From Thermodesulfobacteriota bacterium (GTDB lineage Bacteria; Desulfobacterota; Syntrophorhabdia; Syntrophorhabdales; JANXAF01), in contig JANXAF010000001.1 in NCBI GenBank assembly GCA_025062045.1, positions 267,256-331,255 of the forward strand: DNA of 64,000 nt. Direction: 5' to 3'. Numbering within the stretch: the first letter of the stretch is position 1; each line of letters starts with the position of its first letter. The translations under genes and the position numbers were made by a program. A model generated the notes under the pieces. It worked only from the letters and a program-made list of their open reading frames with translations. It was not told where the DNA came from and did no database searches. This document shows positions 1 through 8,235 of the stretch, piece after piece.

Positions 1-731
1 TCCTCCAAAGAGTGAAAAGATATGACCCCAATCCTTCCCCCCTTTTTTAAAATTTCAGTCGCGCGACAAAGTCCAGCTTTGAGGTTATCGAGTTCTTCGT
101 TAATTGCTATCCTCAGAGCCTGAAATGTCAAAGTAGCCGGATGTATTTTCCCCTTCTTTCTTTTCGCGTGTATAATGATCTCAGCAAGTTCTTTTGCGGT
201 AGTGATTTTCCTTTCTCTTCTGGCCTCTACTATCGCTTTTGCAATCCTAGATGCTTCTTTTTCCTCTCCGTACTTCTCTATAATCTCTTTAAGTTTCCGT
301 AATGGATAAGTGTTCACTATATCGAAGGCTGTAAGAACCCCTCTTTTATCCATCCTCATGTCTAGAAACTCATCTTCGTAGAAGCTGAATCCCCTTTTTG
401 AGCTCAGCTGATAAGAGGATACCCCCAAATCGAAAAGGACAGAATCGACCTCCTCAATACCGATTTTCCTTAAGATGACGTCAATACTCCTGAAGTTTTC
501 TCTTAAAATCGTTATCCTCCCAGAAAAAGGTTTTAGCCTTTCTCTGGCCAATTCCATCTGCTCTTCATCGATCTCAAACCCTATTATCTTTACGAACTTA
601 TACCTCCTTAATATTTCGTATGAATGCCCCCCACATCCAAGTGTCGCATCAACGAATATCCTCGTCTTTTCACTTATTAGCCCCTGGATAACTTCCTCTA
701 AGAGAACTGGCACATGGAAAAGATCTTCCAT
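1..731 (-). CDS. rsmH: 16S rRNA (cytosine-1402-N4)-methyltransferase, 3' end cut by window edge
   Basis: RsmH (MraW) transfers a methyl group from SAM to N4 of C1402 in the 16S rRNA decoding centre. The frame encodes 243 residues of the usual ~300. It shows the N-terminal HVPVLLEEV segment, the SAM site with DATLGCGGHS, the LFDLGVSSYQL motif, the DMRMD motif and, at the left edge, GVISFHSLE. The start ATG (729-731) overlaps the mraZ stop in an ATGA arrangement, so the pair is translationally coupled. The C-terminal ~60 residues lie outside the window. mraZ-rsmH is the classical start of the division and cell-wall cluster, which should continue to the left. Confidence 0.95.
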   Translation of the reverse strand, partial: MEDLFHVPVLLEEVIQGLISEKTRIFVDATLGCGGHSYEILRRYKFVKIIGFEIDEEQMELARERLKPFSGRITILRENFRSIDVILRKIGIEEVDSVLFDLGVSSYQLSSKRGFSFYEDEFLDMRMDKRGVLTAFDIVNTYPLRKLKEIIEKYGEEKEASRIAKAIVEARRERKITTAKELAEIIIHAKRKKGKIHPATLTFQALRIAINEELDNLKAGLCRATEILKKGGRIGVISFHSLE

Positions 732-1171
732 CAAAGTCCGAGTTCTGAGACCATGTCGACGATCTTTTCGAAATTAGACGTAACTTCTCGAACTAGCTCA
801 TCCCATCTTTCCTTGCTCCATATCTCGATCTTCTTATTCATCCCTATTATGACGACCTGTTTCTCTATTTTCGCGTACGATTTCAGGGACTGTGGAATAA
901 GGATTCTCCCAAGTCTGTCGATTGGGCACTCGCACGCACCTGAAAAGTAGAATCTTAAAAACGTCCTTGCCTCTTTCTTGAGGTTCCCGATCCTCGATAT
1001 GTTCTCTTTTATCGCTTCCCATTCTTTTTTTGGATATGCAACTATGCAACCATCGAGATTGGTGAGGATAAGGTTAAGATCGTAGTGACGCGCGAGTACT
1101 TCCCTAAACTTAGCAGGAATACTCACCCTGTTTTTGTCGTCGAGACTATACTCGTATCTACCCTCAAACAT
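731..1171 (-). CDS. mraZ: MraZ transcriptional regulator
   Basis: MraZ is an AbrB-fold DNA-binding protein that represses its own division/cell-wall operon. The 146-residue product has the usual length and begins MFEGRYEYSLDDKNRVSIP, with a second SpoVT/AbrB-like repeat around residues 78-100 (GACECPIDRLGRILIPQSL). It is the first gene of the operon and overlaps rsmH by ATGA. A strong promoter and short repeats lie directly upstream (1176-1231), consistent with autoregulation. Confidence 0.95.
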   Translation of the reverse strand: MFEGRYEYSLDDKNRVSIPAKFREVLARHYDLNLILTNLDGCIVAYPKKEWEAIKENISRIGNLKKEARTFLRFYFSGACECPIDRLGRILIPQSLKSYAKIEKQVVIIGMNKKIEIWSKERWDELVREVTSNFEKIVDMVSELGL

Positions 1172-1175
1172 TTAA

Positions 1176-1199
1176 CACCATATACCACACTTTACCACA
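1176..1199 (-). promoter_or_regulatory. mraZ: putative MraZ-box operator
   Basis: Between the -10 box and the mraZ start, TGTGGTA occurs twice exactly 10 bases apart (plus-strand TACCACA at 1183 and 1193), followed by a TGGTG copy at 1176-1180. Known MraZ boxes are short TGGG-like direct repeats with a 10-base period near the promoter. These copies read TGGT rather than TGGG, so assignment rests on position and spacing. Confidence 0.5.
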
Positions 1200-1202
1200 T
1201 CA

Positions 1203-1231
1203 ACTATACGCCCACACTTGGAGGATGTCAA
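1203..1231 (-). promoter_or_regulatory. sigma70-type promoter of mraZ-rsmH
   Basis: On the minus strand TTGACA (1226-1231) and TATAGT (1203-1208) are separated by exactly 17 bases. The match to consensus is 6/6 and 5/6. Transcription should start near 1196, about 25 bases before the mraZ ATG. Confidence 0.8.
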
Positions 1232-1305
1232 GTTTTTTATCTCAGATTTCCCTGCGCTCTTATTCACTTGATTATTGCCGAGAAAGTTATAAAATAATAA
1301 GCCTC

Positions 1306-2193
1306 ATGTCTCAAAAGAATCTCCGTCTTCTTTTACAGGATTTTCTGAGTTACCTCGAATATGAGAAATCTTACTCTCAAAATACCCTTAAGGCTTACAG
1401 AAGGGATATAGAAGAGTTCCTTTTCTTCTTGGACAGAAAAGATTATGGCTTAGAGGATCATCACGCAATCAGGGCCTACTTGATTGAAAAATACAAGGCC
1501 TTAAGAAAGACCTCTATGTGTAGAAAAATTTCGGCCATCAAATCCTTTTATAGGTTTATGAAGAAAAAGGGACACATAGATGAAGATCCAACCTTCCTCA
1601 TAAAGAGTCCGAGACCTGAAAAACTCCTTCCCAAATTTTTCACGATCGATGAAATCTTCAAATTTCTCGATTCGATTCCCGATAAAGGGATCTTACAGAA
1701 AAGGAACAAGGCCCTCTTCGAACTTTTATACTCCACGGGGATCAGGGCTCAGGAGGCTCTAAATACGAACGTAGAGGATATCCATTTAGAGGGAATGTGG
1801 CTTAAAGTTAAAGGGAAAGGTGGAAAAGAAAGGATAGTTCCGTTTGGGGAAAAAGCAAAAGTAGCAATTGTGGAGTATTTACAAGAGAGGGCTAAAATAT
1901 TTCCTTACAGGGATAATGATCCTCTCTTCGTAAATAGATACGGAAGGCGTTTATCTTACAGGGGACTACATAGCATAATGAAAAAGTTAAAACGGATCTC
2001 GGGCATAGATAAAAACCTGGCATTACACAGCATCCGGCACTCCTTTGCCACCCACATGCTGGATGGGGGAGCCGATCTGAGATTCATCCAAGAACTTCTT
2101 GGCCATTCAAAGCTCTCTACCACTCAGAGGTACACACATGTATCTATCGATAAGCTCATGGAGGTATATGATAGGGCGCACCCGAGAAAGTAA
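1306..2193 (+). CDS. xerC: site-specific tyrosine recombinase XerC
   Basis: XerC, with XerD, resolves chromosome dimers at dif. The 295-residue protein has an N-terminal SAM-like core-binding domain (roughly residues 5-90) and a C-terminal catalytic domain. Visible active-site residues are Arg in [10 protein letters not shown], Lys in [13 protein letters not shown], His-x-x-Arg in [11 protein letters not shown], His in [11 protein letters not shown] and the nucleophile Tyr in RYTHVS. The ATG at 1306 is preferred over an upstream in-frame ATG at 1225 because the extra 27 residues do not look like XerC. It precedes hslVU, an order also seen in codV-clpQY of Bacillus. Its 3' end overlaps hslV by about 26 bases. 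Confidence 0.9.
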   Translation: MSQKNLRLLLQDFLSYLEYEKSYSQNTLKAYRRDIEEFLFFLDRKDYGLEDHHAIRAYLIEKYKALRKTSMCRKISAIKSFYRFMKKKGHIDEDPTFLIKSPRPEKLLPKFFTIDEIFKFLDSIPDKGILQKRNKALFELLYSTGIRAQEALNTNVEDIHLEGMWLKVKGKGGKERIVPFGEKAKVAIVEYLQERAKIFPYRDNDPLFVNRYGRRLSYRGLHSIMKKLKRISGIDKNLALHSIRHSFATHMLDGGADLRFIQELLGHSKLSTTQRYTHVSIDKLMEVYDRAHPRK

Positions 2194-2725
2194 GATAAAA
2201 CAGACTACCATCCTCTGTGTGAGAAGGAAAGGATCTGTAGCAATGGGTGGAGATGGTCAAGTAACGTTTAGCAATTATGTAATGAAGCGGGAAGCAAAAA
2301 AGATTAGAAAAGTTTACAAAGACAAGTGTCTTGCCGGGTTTTCGGGGGCAAGTGCGGACGCTCTTACACTTCTCGAGAGGTTCGAAAGAAAGATGGAGGA
2401 ATACGCGGGTAATCTCATGAGGGCCTCTGTTGAACTGGCAAAGGACTGGAGAACTGATAGACTCCTAAGGAGGCTCGAAGCCTTCCTTGTCGTTGCGGAC
2501 AGAGAACACACACTAATCCTAAGCGGAAACGGTGACGTAGTAGAGCCAGACGATGGAATTGCCGCAATAGGCTCAGGGGGACCTTACGCTTTAGCTGCTG
2601 CCCGTGCTCTTTTACGACACACCGATCTTAGCGCATCAGAGATCGTAAAAGAGGCTATGAGAATAGCTTCTGAGATATGCATATACACCAATGACAACAT
2701 AATAATCGAGGAAATTCCTCTATGA
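2168..2725 (+). CDS. hslV: ATP-dependent protease peptidase subunit HslV
   Basis: HslV is the threonine peptidase of the HslUV (ClpQY) cytoplasmic protease. [20 protein letters not shown] carries the catalytic N-terminal Thr, normally exposed by removing Met or a short propeptide. The rest matches HslV throughout ([46 protein letters not shown]). The start is uncertain: the nearest ATG (2168) has GGAGG only 3 bases upstream and leaves a 12-residue leader before the catalytic Thr. No GTG or TTG lies closer; an ATA codon at 2195 would leave only two residues between Met and Thr. Length from 2168 is 185 residues. It overlaps hslU by ATGA. Confidence 0.9.
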   Translation: MIGRTRESKIKQTTILCVRRKGSVAMGGDGQVTFSNYVMKREAKKIRKVYKDKCLAGFSGASADALTLLERFERKMEEYAGNLMRASVELAKDWRTDRLLRRLEAFLVVADREHTLILSGNGDVVEPDDGIAAIGSGGPYALAAARALLRHTDLSASEIVKEAMRIASEICIYTNDNIIIEEIPL

Positions 2726-4047
2726 AGACTTTAACACCAAAAGAGATAATGGAGGAGCTCAATAGGTACATAGTCGGCCAGGAAAAGGCAAAAAGGGCCG
2801 TCTCAATTGCTTTACGCAATAGGTGGCGTAGGCAGATGATACCAAAGGAGTTACGCGATGAAGTAGCGCCCAAAAATATAATAATGATAGGACCAACAGG
2901 AGTTGGAAAGACTGAGATAGCAAGAAGACTCGCAAAGCTTGCAAATGCCCCTTTTTTGAAGGTTGAGGTGACAAAATTCACAGAGATAGGTTACGTGGGA
3001 AGGGACGTGGAATCTATGATACGGGAACTTACGGAACTGGCTGTGAACATGGTCAAAAAAGAGGAGCAGGAAAAAGTAAGAGAGAAGGCAAGACAGCTTG
3101 CCGAAGAACGCCTTCTTGACCTACTTCTTCCAAGAAGATCAGAAACTTCCGAAGAGCAGGTTTTGACCAGTCAATCCAGGGAAAAACTCAGGCAGAAACT
3201 CCACTCAGGCCAACTGGACGATAAGTTTGTTGAGATAGACGTACCAGAGAGTACGATCCCTGTTGTTGAGATCTTTGCTGCTCAAGGTCTTGAGGAGTTT
3301 GATGCTCAACTCAGGGAGATCTTCAGCAACATCCTGCCTAAAAGGACCAAAAAACGCAAAATGAAGGTTAAAGAAGCGCTCGAATATCTAACGCAAGAAG
3401 AGTCGAAAAAGCTAATAGATATGGACAAGGTGACAAAGGAAGCGATAGAGAGAGTGGAACAGGCAGGAATAATCTTTCTTGACGAGATAGACAAGATAGC
3501 AACAAGAGACAAAACTTACGGACCCGACGTTTCAAGGGAAGGAGTTCAAAGGGATATACTTCCTATCGTTGAGGGAACTACCGTTACGACAAAGTACGGG
3601 ATGGTAAAAACTGACCACATCCTTTTTATTGCCGCAGGCGCATTCCACATGTCAAAACCATCTGACCTTATCCCTGAACTTCAAGGTAGGTTCCCCATAA
3701 GGGTAAATCTGGACCCTTTGACGAAGGAGGATTTCTTTAGAATCCTTACAGAACCTGAAAATGCCCTTATAAAACAGTATAAAGAACTTTTAAAGACCGA
3801 AGAAGTTGAGTTGGAGTTCGAAAGGGAAGCGATCTACGAGATAGCGGAGATAGCCCAAAAGATAAATGAAATGACGGAGAACATCGGTGCAAGAAGGTTA
3901 TACACGGTTATGGAAAAGCTCTTGGAGGATATCTCCTTTCACGCGCCCGAGATGAAAGGTCAAAAGGTAGTTATAACTAAAGAGTACGTAAGGGAGAGGC
4001 TTTCAGAGTTCTTAGAAAAAGAAGACCTAAGCAGGTATATTTTGTAG
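2722..4047 (+). CDS. hslU: ATP-dependent protease ATPase subunit HslU
   Basis: HslU is the AAA+ unfoldase that feeds substrates to HslV. The 441-residue protein has Walker A in [17 protein letters not shown] near residues 58-74, Walker B in [12 protein letters not shown] near residue 250, and the C-terminal [18 protein letters not shown] sensor-2 region, ending SRYIL, the tail that activates HslV. The long middle (about residues 100-240) is the I-domain. The start ATG overlaps the hslV stop and argB begins directly after its stop codon. Confidence 0.96.
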   Translation: MKTLTPKEIMEELNRYIVGQEKAKRAVSIALRNRWRRQMIPKELRDEVAPKNIIMIGPTGVGKTEIARRLAKLANAPFLKVEVTKFTEIGYVGRDVESMIRELTELAVNMVKKEEQEKVREKARQLAEERLLDLLLPRRSETSEEQVLTSQSREKLRQKLHSGQLDDKFVEIDVPESTIPVVEIFAAQGLEEFDAQLREIFSNILPKRTKKRKMKVKEALEYLTQEESKKLIDMDKVTKEAIERVEQAGIIFLDEIDKIATRDKTYGPDVSREGVQRDILPIVEGTTVTTKYGMVKTDHILFIAAGAFHMSKPSDLIPELQGRFPIRVNLDPLTKEDFFRILTEPENALIKQYKELLKTEEVELEFEREAIYEIAEIAQKINEMTENIGARRLYTVMEKLLEDISFHAPEMKGQKVVITKEYVRERLSEFLEKEDLSRYIL

Positions 4048-4887
4048 ATGAAAGAGAAAATAGCAGTACTTCTTGAAGCGTTACCTTACATAGTTAAGTT
4101 TCACGGAAAGACTTTTGTCATAAAGTACGGCGGGGCTGCAATGGAGGAAGAGGCCTTAAGAAAGGAATTTGCAAGGGACATCGTGCTTTTGAACCACGTG
4201 GGCATAAAGACTGTGATCGTCCACGGCGGAGGAAAAAAGATAACTAAGTTTCTTGAAGAGCTAAAAATATCGAGTTCATTCATAGATGGCTTGAGGGTAA
4301 CCGATAAGCAAACCTTAGAGATCGTCGAAATGGTACTTTCGGGAAGCATAAATAAGGAAATAGTGAAATACATAAACGAGATGGGAGGGAGGGCGATAGG
4401 TCTTTCTGGTAAGGATGGTAGGCTTCTTTTGGCAAAAAGAGTGGAAGACGAAAGACTCGGTTTTGTCGGAGAAGTCATCTCAGTGAACGCTGAGATGATT
4501 GAGAGTTTAAATGAGATGGGATATATCCCTGTTATAGCCCCTTTGGCGGATGGCCTAGATGGGCATACTTACAACGTAAATGCTGACACAGCCGCAGGTT
4601 CGATTGCGGCAACATTAAAAGCTGAAAAACTCATTCTTCTTACCGATGTTGATGGGATCATGGACGCTTCCGGGAACCTCATTTCTGCTCTCAATGTGGA
4701 AGAGATCGATACATTAATAGAAAAAGGGATAGTAAAAGGCGGCATGGTTCCTAAATTAGAGTGTGCCAAAGAGGCTTTAAGGAAGGGTACTTGTAAAGTT
4801 CATATCATAAATGGAAACGTACCGCATGCTTTGCTTCTTGAGATATTTACGGATTCAGGTATTGGAACCCAAATCTCAGGAGAATAG
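4048..4887 (+). CDS. argB: acetylglutamate kinase
   Basis: ArgB phosphorylates N-acetylglutamate in arginine biosynthesis. The 279-residue protein shows KYGGAAM at residues 26-32, the substrate loop VIVHGGGKKITK and the nucleotide region NADTAAGSIAATLKAEKLILLTDVDGI, then GGMVPKLECA. The ATG directly abuts the hslU stop with no gap, so coupled translation is likely. It starts an uninterrupted argB-argD-argF-argG block. Confidence 0.95.
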   Translation: MKEKIAVLLEALPYIVKFHGKTFVIKYGGAAMEEEALRKEFARDIVLLNHVGIKTVIVHGGGKKITKFLEELKISSSFIDGLRVTDKQTLEIVEMVLSGSINKEIVKYINEMGGRAIGLSGKDGRLLLAKRVEDERLGFVGEVISVNAEMIESLNEMGYIPVIAPLADGLDGHTYNVNADTAAGSIAATLKAEKLILLTDVDGIMDASGNLISALNVEEIDTLIEKGIVKGGMVPKLECAKEALRKGTCKVHIINGNVPHALLLEIFTDSGIGTQISGE

Positions 4888-4892
4888 AAGGG

Positions 4893-6146
4893 ATGCAGGA
4901 CAAGATCATCTCCAAGGCTAATGAGCTACTGGCAAATACTTACAAAAGGTTTCCCATAGTCGTCACACGGGGTGAGGGATGCTGGGTGTGGGATTTGACT
5001 GGCAGGAGATACTTAGATTTTATAAGCGGTATCGCGGTATGCAACCTTGGACACACCCACAGAGGTGTGGTAAGTGCTATAGCCTCTCAGCTTGAAAAAC
5101 TAACCCATATTTCGAATCTTTTTTACAATGACGTGCAGGTTAAGGCGGCGGAGATGCTTATCGAGCATTCTTTTGGCGATAAAGTCTTTTTCTGTAATAG
5201 TGGCGCTGAGGCAAACGAAGCGGCCATAAAATTAGCACGGAGGTATTCTTACAAAAAATACGGTCCTTCACGGTTCAAGATAGTAACGATGGAGAATTCA
5301 TTCCACGGAAGGACCCTCGCCACCCTTTCTGCTACAGGTCAAAATAAGGTGAAAGAGGGTTTTGAGCCCCTCCTTCCCGGTTTCATCCATGTCCCTTTTA
5401 ACTCGAAGGAAAAACTGGAGGAAGCGATAAACGAAGGGGTATGTGCGGTTATTATTGAGCTTGTGCAAGGTGAAGGGGGTGTTCGTATTGCCGATTTCGA
5501 CTACGTGCAATTCTTAAGGGAAATCACAGAGAAAAACGATATCATTTTGATTGTCGATGAGGTCCAAACTGGCATCGGCAGGACCGGAAAGCTCTTTGCT
5601 TACGAACACTACGGGATAGAGCCAGATCTTATGACCCTTGCAAAGGCGCTTGGAAATGGTTTTCCCTGTGGAGCCCTTGTCGGTAAGGAAAGATATATGG
5701 AGGTACTAGAGGTCGGAACGCATGCATCCACTTTTGGGGGTAATCCTCTGGCGGCAAGCGCAATTTTTGCGACATTGAACACCATATTCGATGAAGGACT
5801 CCTTACTCACGCCCAGAAAGTTGGAGATTACCTGGGGCAGGGTCTTGCAAATTTAAAGGAGAGGTTCGGTGTCATTAGAGAGATTCGAGGATTGGGGCTC
5901 ATGTGGGGGATAGAGATCGAGGGAGACGGTGAAAGATTGGTGCGCGATTTCTTCGAGGAAGGGATACTTATAAACTGTACGCAGGGAAATGTACTTAGAA
6001 TCCTTCCACCCCTTATAGTTGAGGAGGAACAGATAGATCTTTTTTTGGAAATTGCAGAACGGATTATGGGAAGGTACGAGAACCAAAGGGGGTTAGCGAA
6101 AAATGAAAAGAGACTTCACAAAGCTACTCGATATAACCATCGATGA
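4893..6146 (+). CDS. argD: acetylornithine aminotransferase
   Basis: ArgD is a PLP-dependent class III aminotransferase converting N-acetylglutamate semialdehyde to N-acetylornithine. Over 417 residues it shows the NSGAEANEAAIKLAR motif, SFHGRTLATLSATGQ, IVDEVQTGIGRTGK and the Schiff-base lysine in LAKALGNGFPCGALV. Its last 14 codons overlap the start of argF by 44 bases; the basic tail (NEKRLHKATRYNHR) is dispensable-looking and probably exists because of the overlap. Confidence 0.94.
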   Translation: MQDKIISKANELLANTYKRFPIVVTRGEGCWVWDLTGRRYLDFISGIAVCNLGHTHRGVVSAIASQLEKLTHISNLFYNDVQVKAAEMLIEHSFGDKVFFCNSGAEANEAAIKLARRYSYKKYGPSRFKIVTMENSFHGRTLATLSATGQNKVKEGFEPLLPGFIHVPFNSKEKLEEAINEGVCAVIIELVQGEGGVRIADFDYVQFLREITEKNDIILIVDEVQTGIGRTGKLFAYEHYGIEPDLMTLAKALGNGFPCGALVGKERYMEVLEVGTHASTFGGNPLAASAIFATLNTIFDEGLLTHAQKVGDYLGQGLANLKERFGVIREIRGLGLMWGIEIEGDGERLVRDFFEEGILINCTQGNVLRILPPLIVEEEQIDLFLEIAERIMGRYENQRGLAKNEKRLHKATRYNHR

Positions 6147-7008
6147 GGCAAGATCGATCCTTGAAAGAGCTAAAGAATTAAAAGACTACAAGAAGAGAAG
6201 AGTACCCATCAAAACACTCGAGGACAAGATTCTCGCCATGATTTTTGAGAAGGCATCAACTAGAACCAGGATTTCCTTTGAGGTAGCCATGAGGGAATTG
6301 GGCGGACACGCTATCTCGCTAAACGTTTCCGAAACACAGATGAGTCGTGGTGAACCATTAAAAGACACAGGCCGCGTACTAAGTAGATACGTAAGTGCTA
6401 TACTGATTCGAACCTATAGTCAAGAAACAGTCGATGAGCTTGCGAGGTGGTCCACTATCCCTGTGATTAACGGCCTTTCAGACAAATATCACCCCTGTCA
6501 GATCTTATCAGATATATTTACGATAGAGGAGCTAAAGGGAGATATAAGGCGACTCCGGATAAGTTACATTGGTGACGGTAACAACGTAGCGAATTCTTTA
6601 ATCGAGGCTTCCATTCTTTTTGGTTTTAAACTTAGCCTAGCAAGCCCTGAAGGTTTTTTTCCTGATGAGGAATTAACAAAGAGGGCAAAAAGGGCGAATC
6701 TTTTGGACATGACAACGAATCCAGAGGACGCGGTGAAAGGAGCGGACGTAATTTACACTGATGTGTGGGTTTCAATGGGTCAGGAAAAGGATTCAGAGAG
6801 AAAAAAGGAGGTCTTCAGGCCTTTTAGAATCGACGACAATCTCTTAAGAAGAGCAAAAGACGATTCAATAGTACTACACTGCCTGCCAGCCCATAGGGGA
6901 GAGGAGATAACGGACGAGGTATTTGAAAAATTTCAGGAGGCGATCTTTACGCAAGCCGAAAATAGGTTGCACGTCCAAAAGTCTCTCCTTGAATGGCTTA
7001 TGGCTTAA
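6103..7008 (+). CDS. argF: ornithine carbamoyltransferase
   Basis: ArgF makes citrulline from ornithine and carbamoyl phosphate. The 301-residue protein carries the carbamoyl-phosphate motif STRTR (in EKASTRTRISFEVAM), HPCQILSD, the GDGNNVANSL region and the ornithine-binding HCLPAHRGEEITDEVF. Length is typical. It overlaps argD and is followed after 15 bases by argG. Confidence 0.96.
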   Translation: MKRDFTKLLDITIDEARSILERAKELKDYKKRRVPIKTLEDKILAMIFEKASTRTRISFEVAMRELGGHAISLNVSETQMSRGEPLKDTGRVLSRYVSAILIRTYSQETVDELARWSTIPVINGLSDKYHPCQILSDIFTIEELKGDIRRLRISYIGDGNNVANSLIEASILFGFKLSLASPEGFFPDEELTKRAKRANLLDMTTNPEDAVKGADVIYTDVWVSMGQEKDSERKKEVFRPFRIDDNLLRRAKDDSIVLHCLPAHRGEEITDEVFEKFQEAIFTQAENRLHVQKSLLEWLMA

Positions 7009-7023
7009 AGCTTGGAGGGAATC

Positions 7024-8229
7024 ATGGATCGAATAAGAAAGGTTGTGCTTGCGTATTCTGGCGGTCTTGATACTTCTGTAATCCTTCACTGGCTTAAAGA
7101 GAAGTACGACTGCGAGGTAATCGCTTACGTTGCGGACATAGGCCAAGAGGAAGACTTCCAAGAAATAAAGGAAAAAGCATTAAATACAGGCGCAAAAAAG
7201 GTGTACATAGAAGACCTAAAGGAGGAGTTCGCAAAAGACTTTATATTCTTCGCCATAAAAGCCTCCGCTATTTACGAGGGACAGTACCTTTTGGGTACTT
7301 CTATTGCGAGGCCACTTATAGCAAAAAGGCAGATCGAGATAGCCAGAATGGAGAATGCCGATGCTGTTGCGCACGGAGCGACGGGAAAAGGAAACGATCA
7401 AGTGAGATTCGAGCTCACTTATTACGCCTTTGAGCCAGATATAAAAGTCATAGCTCCTTGGAGAGAGTGGGATTTCACATCCAGAGAAGAGCTGATCGAA
7501 TACGCGAAAAAAAACAAGATTCCAGTAAGCGTTACCAAAGAGAAACCGTATAGCATAGACAGAAATCTCATGCATATAAGTTATGAAGGGGGCATCCTCG
7601 AAGATCCATGGCTCGAACCGGAAGAAGACATGTTCCTTCTTACAAATTCACCTGAAAAGGCCCCGGATAGACCCACTTACCTTGAGATTTCGTTCGAGGA
7701 CGGGACTCCAGTAGCCATTGATGGAAAAAAGATGTCTCCGTATGAAATAGTCTCATTTTTAAACAAAGTTGGTGGAGAAAATGGAGTGGGAAGGGCTGAT
7801 GTGGTGGAAAACCGTTTTGTTGGGATGAAATCTAGGGGTGTTTATGAGACGCCCGGTTGTACTATTCTCCACATCGCCCATAGGGCAGTAGAATCTATAA
7901 CTATGGATAGAGAAGTCATGCACCTAAGGGATAGTCTCATCCCTAAAATTTCCGAGCTTATCTACTATGGATTCTGGTTTTCTCCCGAGATGGAGTGTAT
8001 AAAAGAGTTTGTGGAGAGCTCTCAAAAGGGCGTCACGGGAATAGTGAGGGTAAAGTTATATAAGGGTGGTTGCTACGTTGTTGGTAGAAAGTCTGAAAAA
8101 TCCCTGTATTTAAAGGACTTGGCAACCTTTGAAAAGGGAAAAATGTATGACCAAAAAGACGCAACCGGTTTTATTAAACTCAATTCTCTTCGTTTGAGAG
8201 TTCGCAATCTCGTAAATAGAGGAGGATGA
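7024..8229 (+). CDS. argG: argininosuccinate synthase
   Basis: ArgG condenses citrulline and aspartate using ATP. The N-terminal ATP pyrophosphatase loop is [10 protein letters not shown] near residues 8-17; further motifs are [13 protein letters not shown] and the aspartate/citrulline-binding TSIARPL region. The ATG at 7024 is chosen because GGAGGG ends 4 bases upstream; a TTG at 7012 in the same frame would place the ribosome binding site inside the gene. The product has 401 residues, the family length. argH is not in this window. Confidence 0.95.
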   Translation: MDRIRKVVLAYSGGLDTSVILHWLKEKYDCEVIAYVADIGQEEDFQEIKEKALNTGAKKVYIEDLKEEFAKDFIFFAIKASAIYEGQYLLGTSIARPLIAKRQIEIARMENADAVAHGATGKGNDQVRFELTYYAFEPDIKVIAPWREWDFTSREELIEYAKKNKIPVSVTKEKPYSIDRNLMHISYEGGILEDPWLEPEEDMFLLTNSPEKAPDRPTYLEISFEDGTPVAIDGKKMSPYEIVSFLNKVGGENGVGRADVVENRFVGMKSRGVYETPGCTILHIAHRAVESITMDREVMHLRDSLIPKISELIYYGFWFSPEMECIKEFVESSQKGVTGIVRVKLYKGGCYVVGRKSEKSLYLKDLATFEKGKMYDQKDATGFIKLNSLRLRVRNLVNRGG

Positions 8230-8235
8230 TTCTGT

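Noticed and set aside
1306-2193. Phage or integron integrase
   Set aside because: XerC-like sequence next to hslVU and no [14 protein letters not shown], phage gene or tRNA target nearby.
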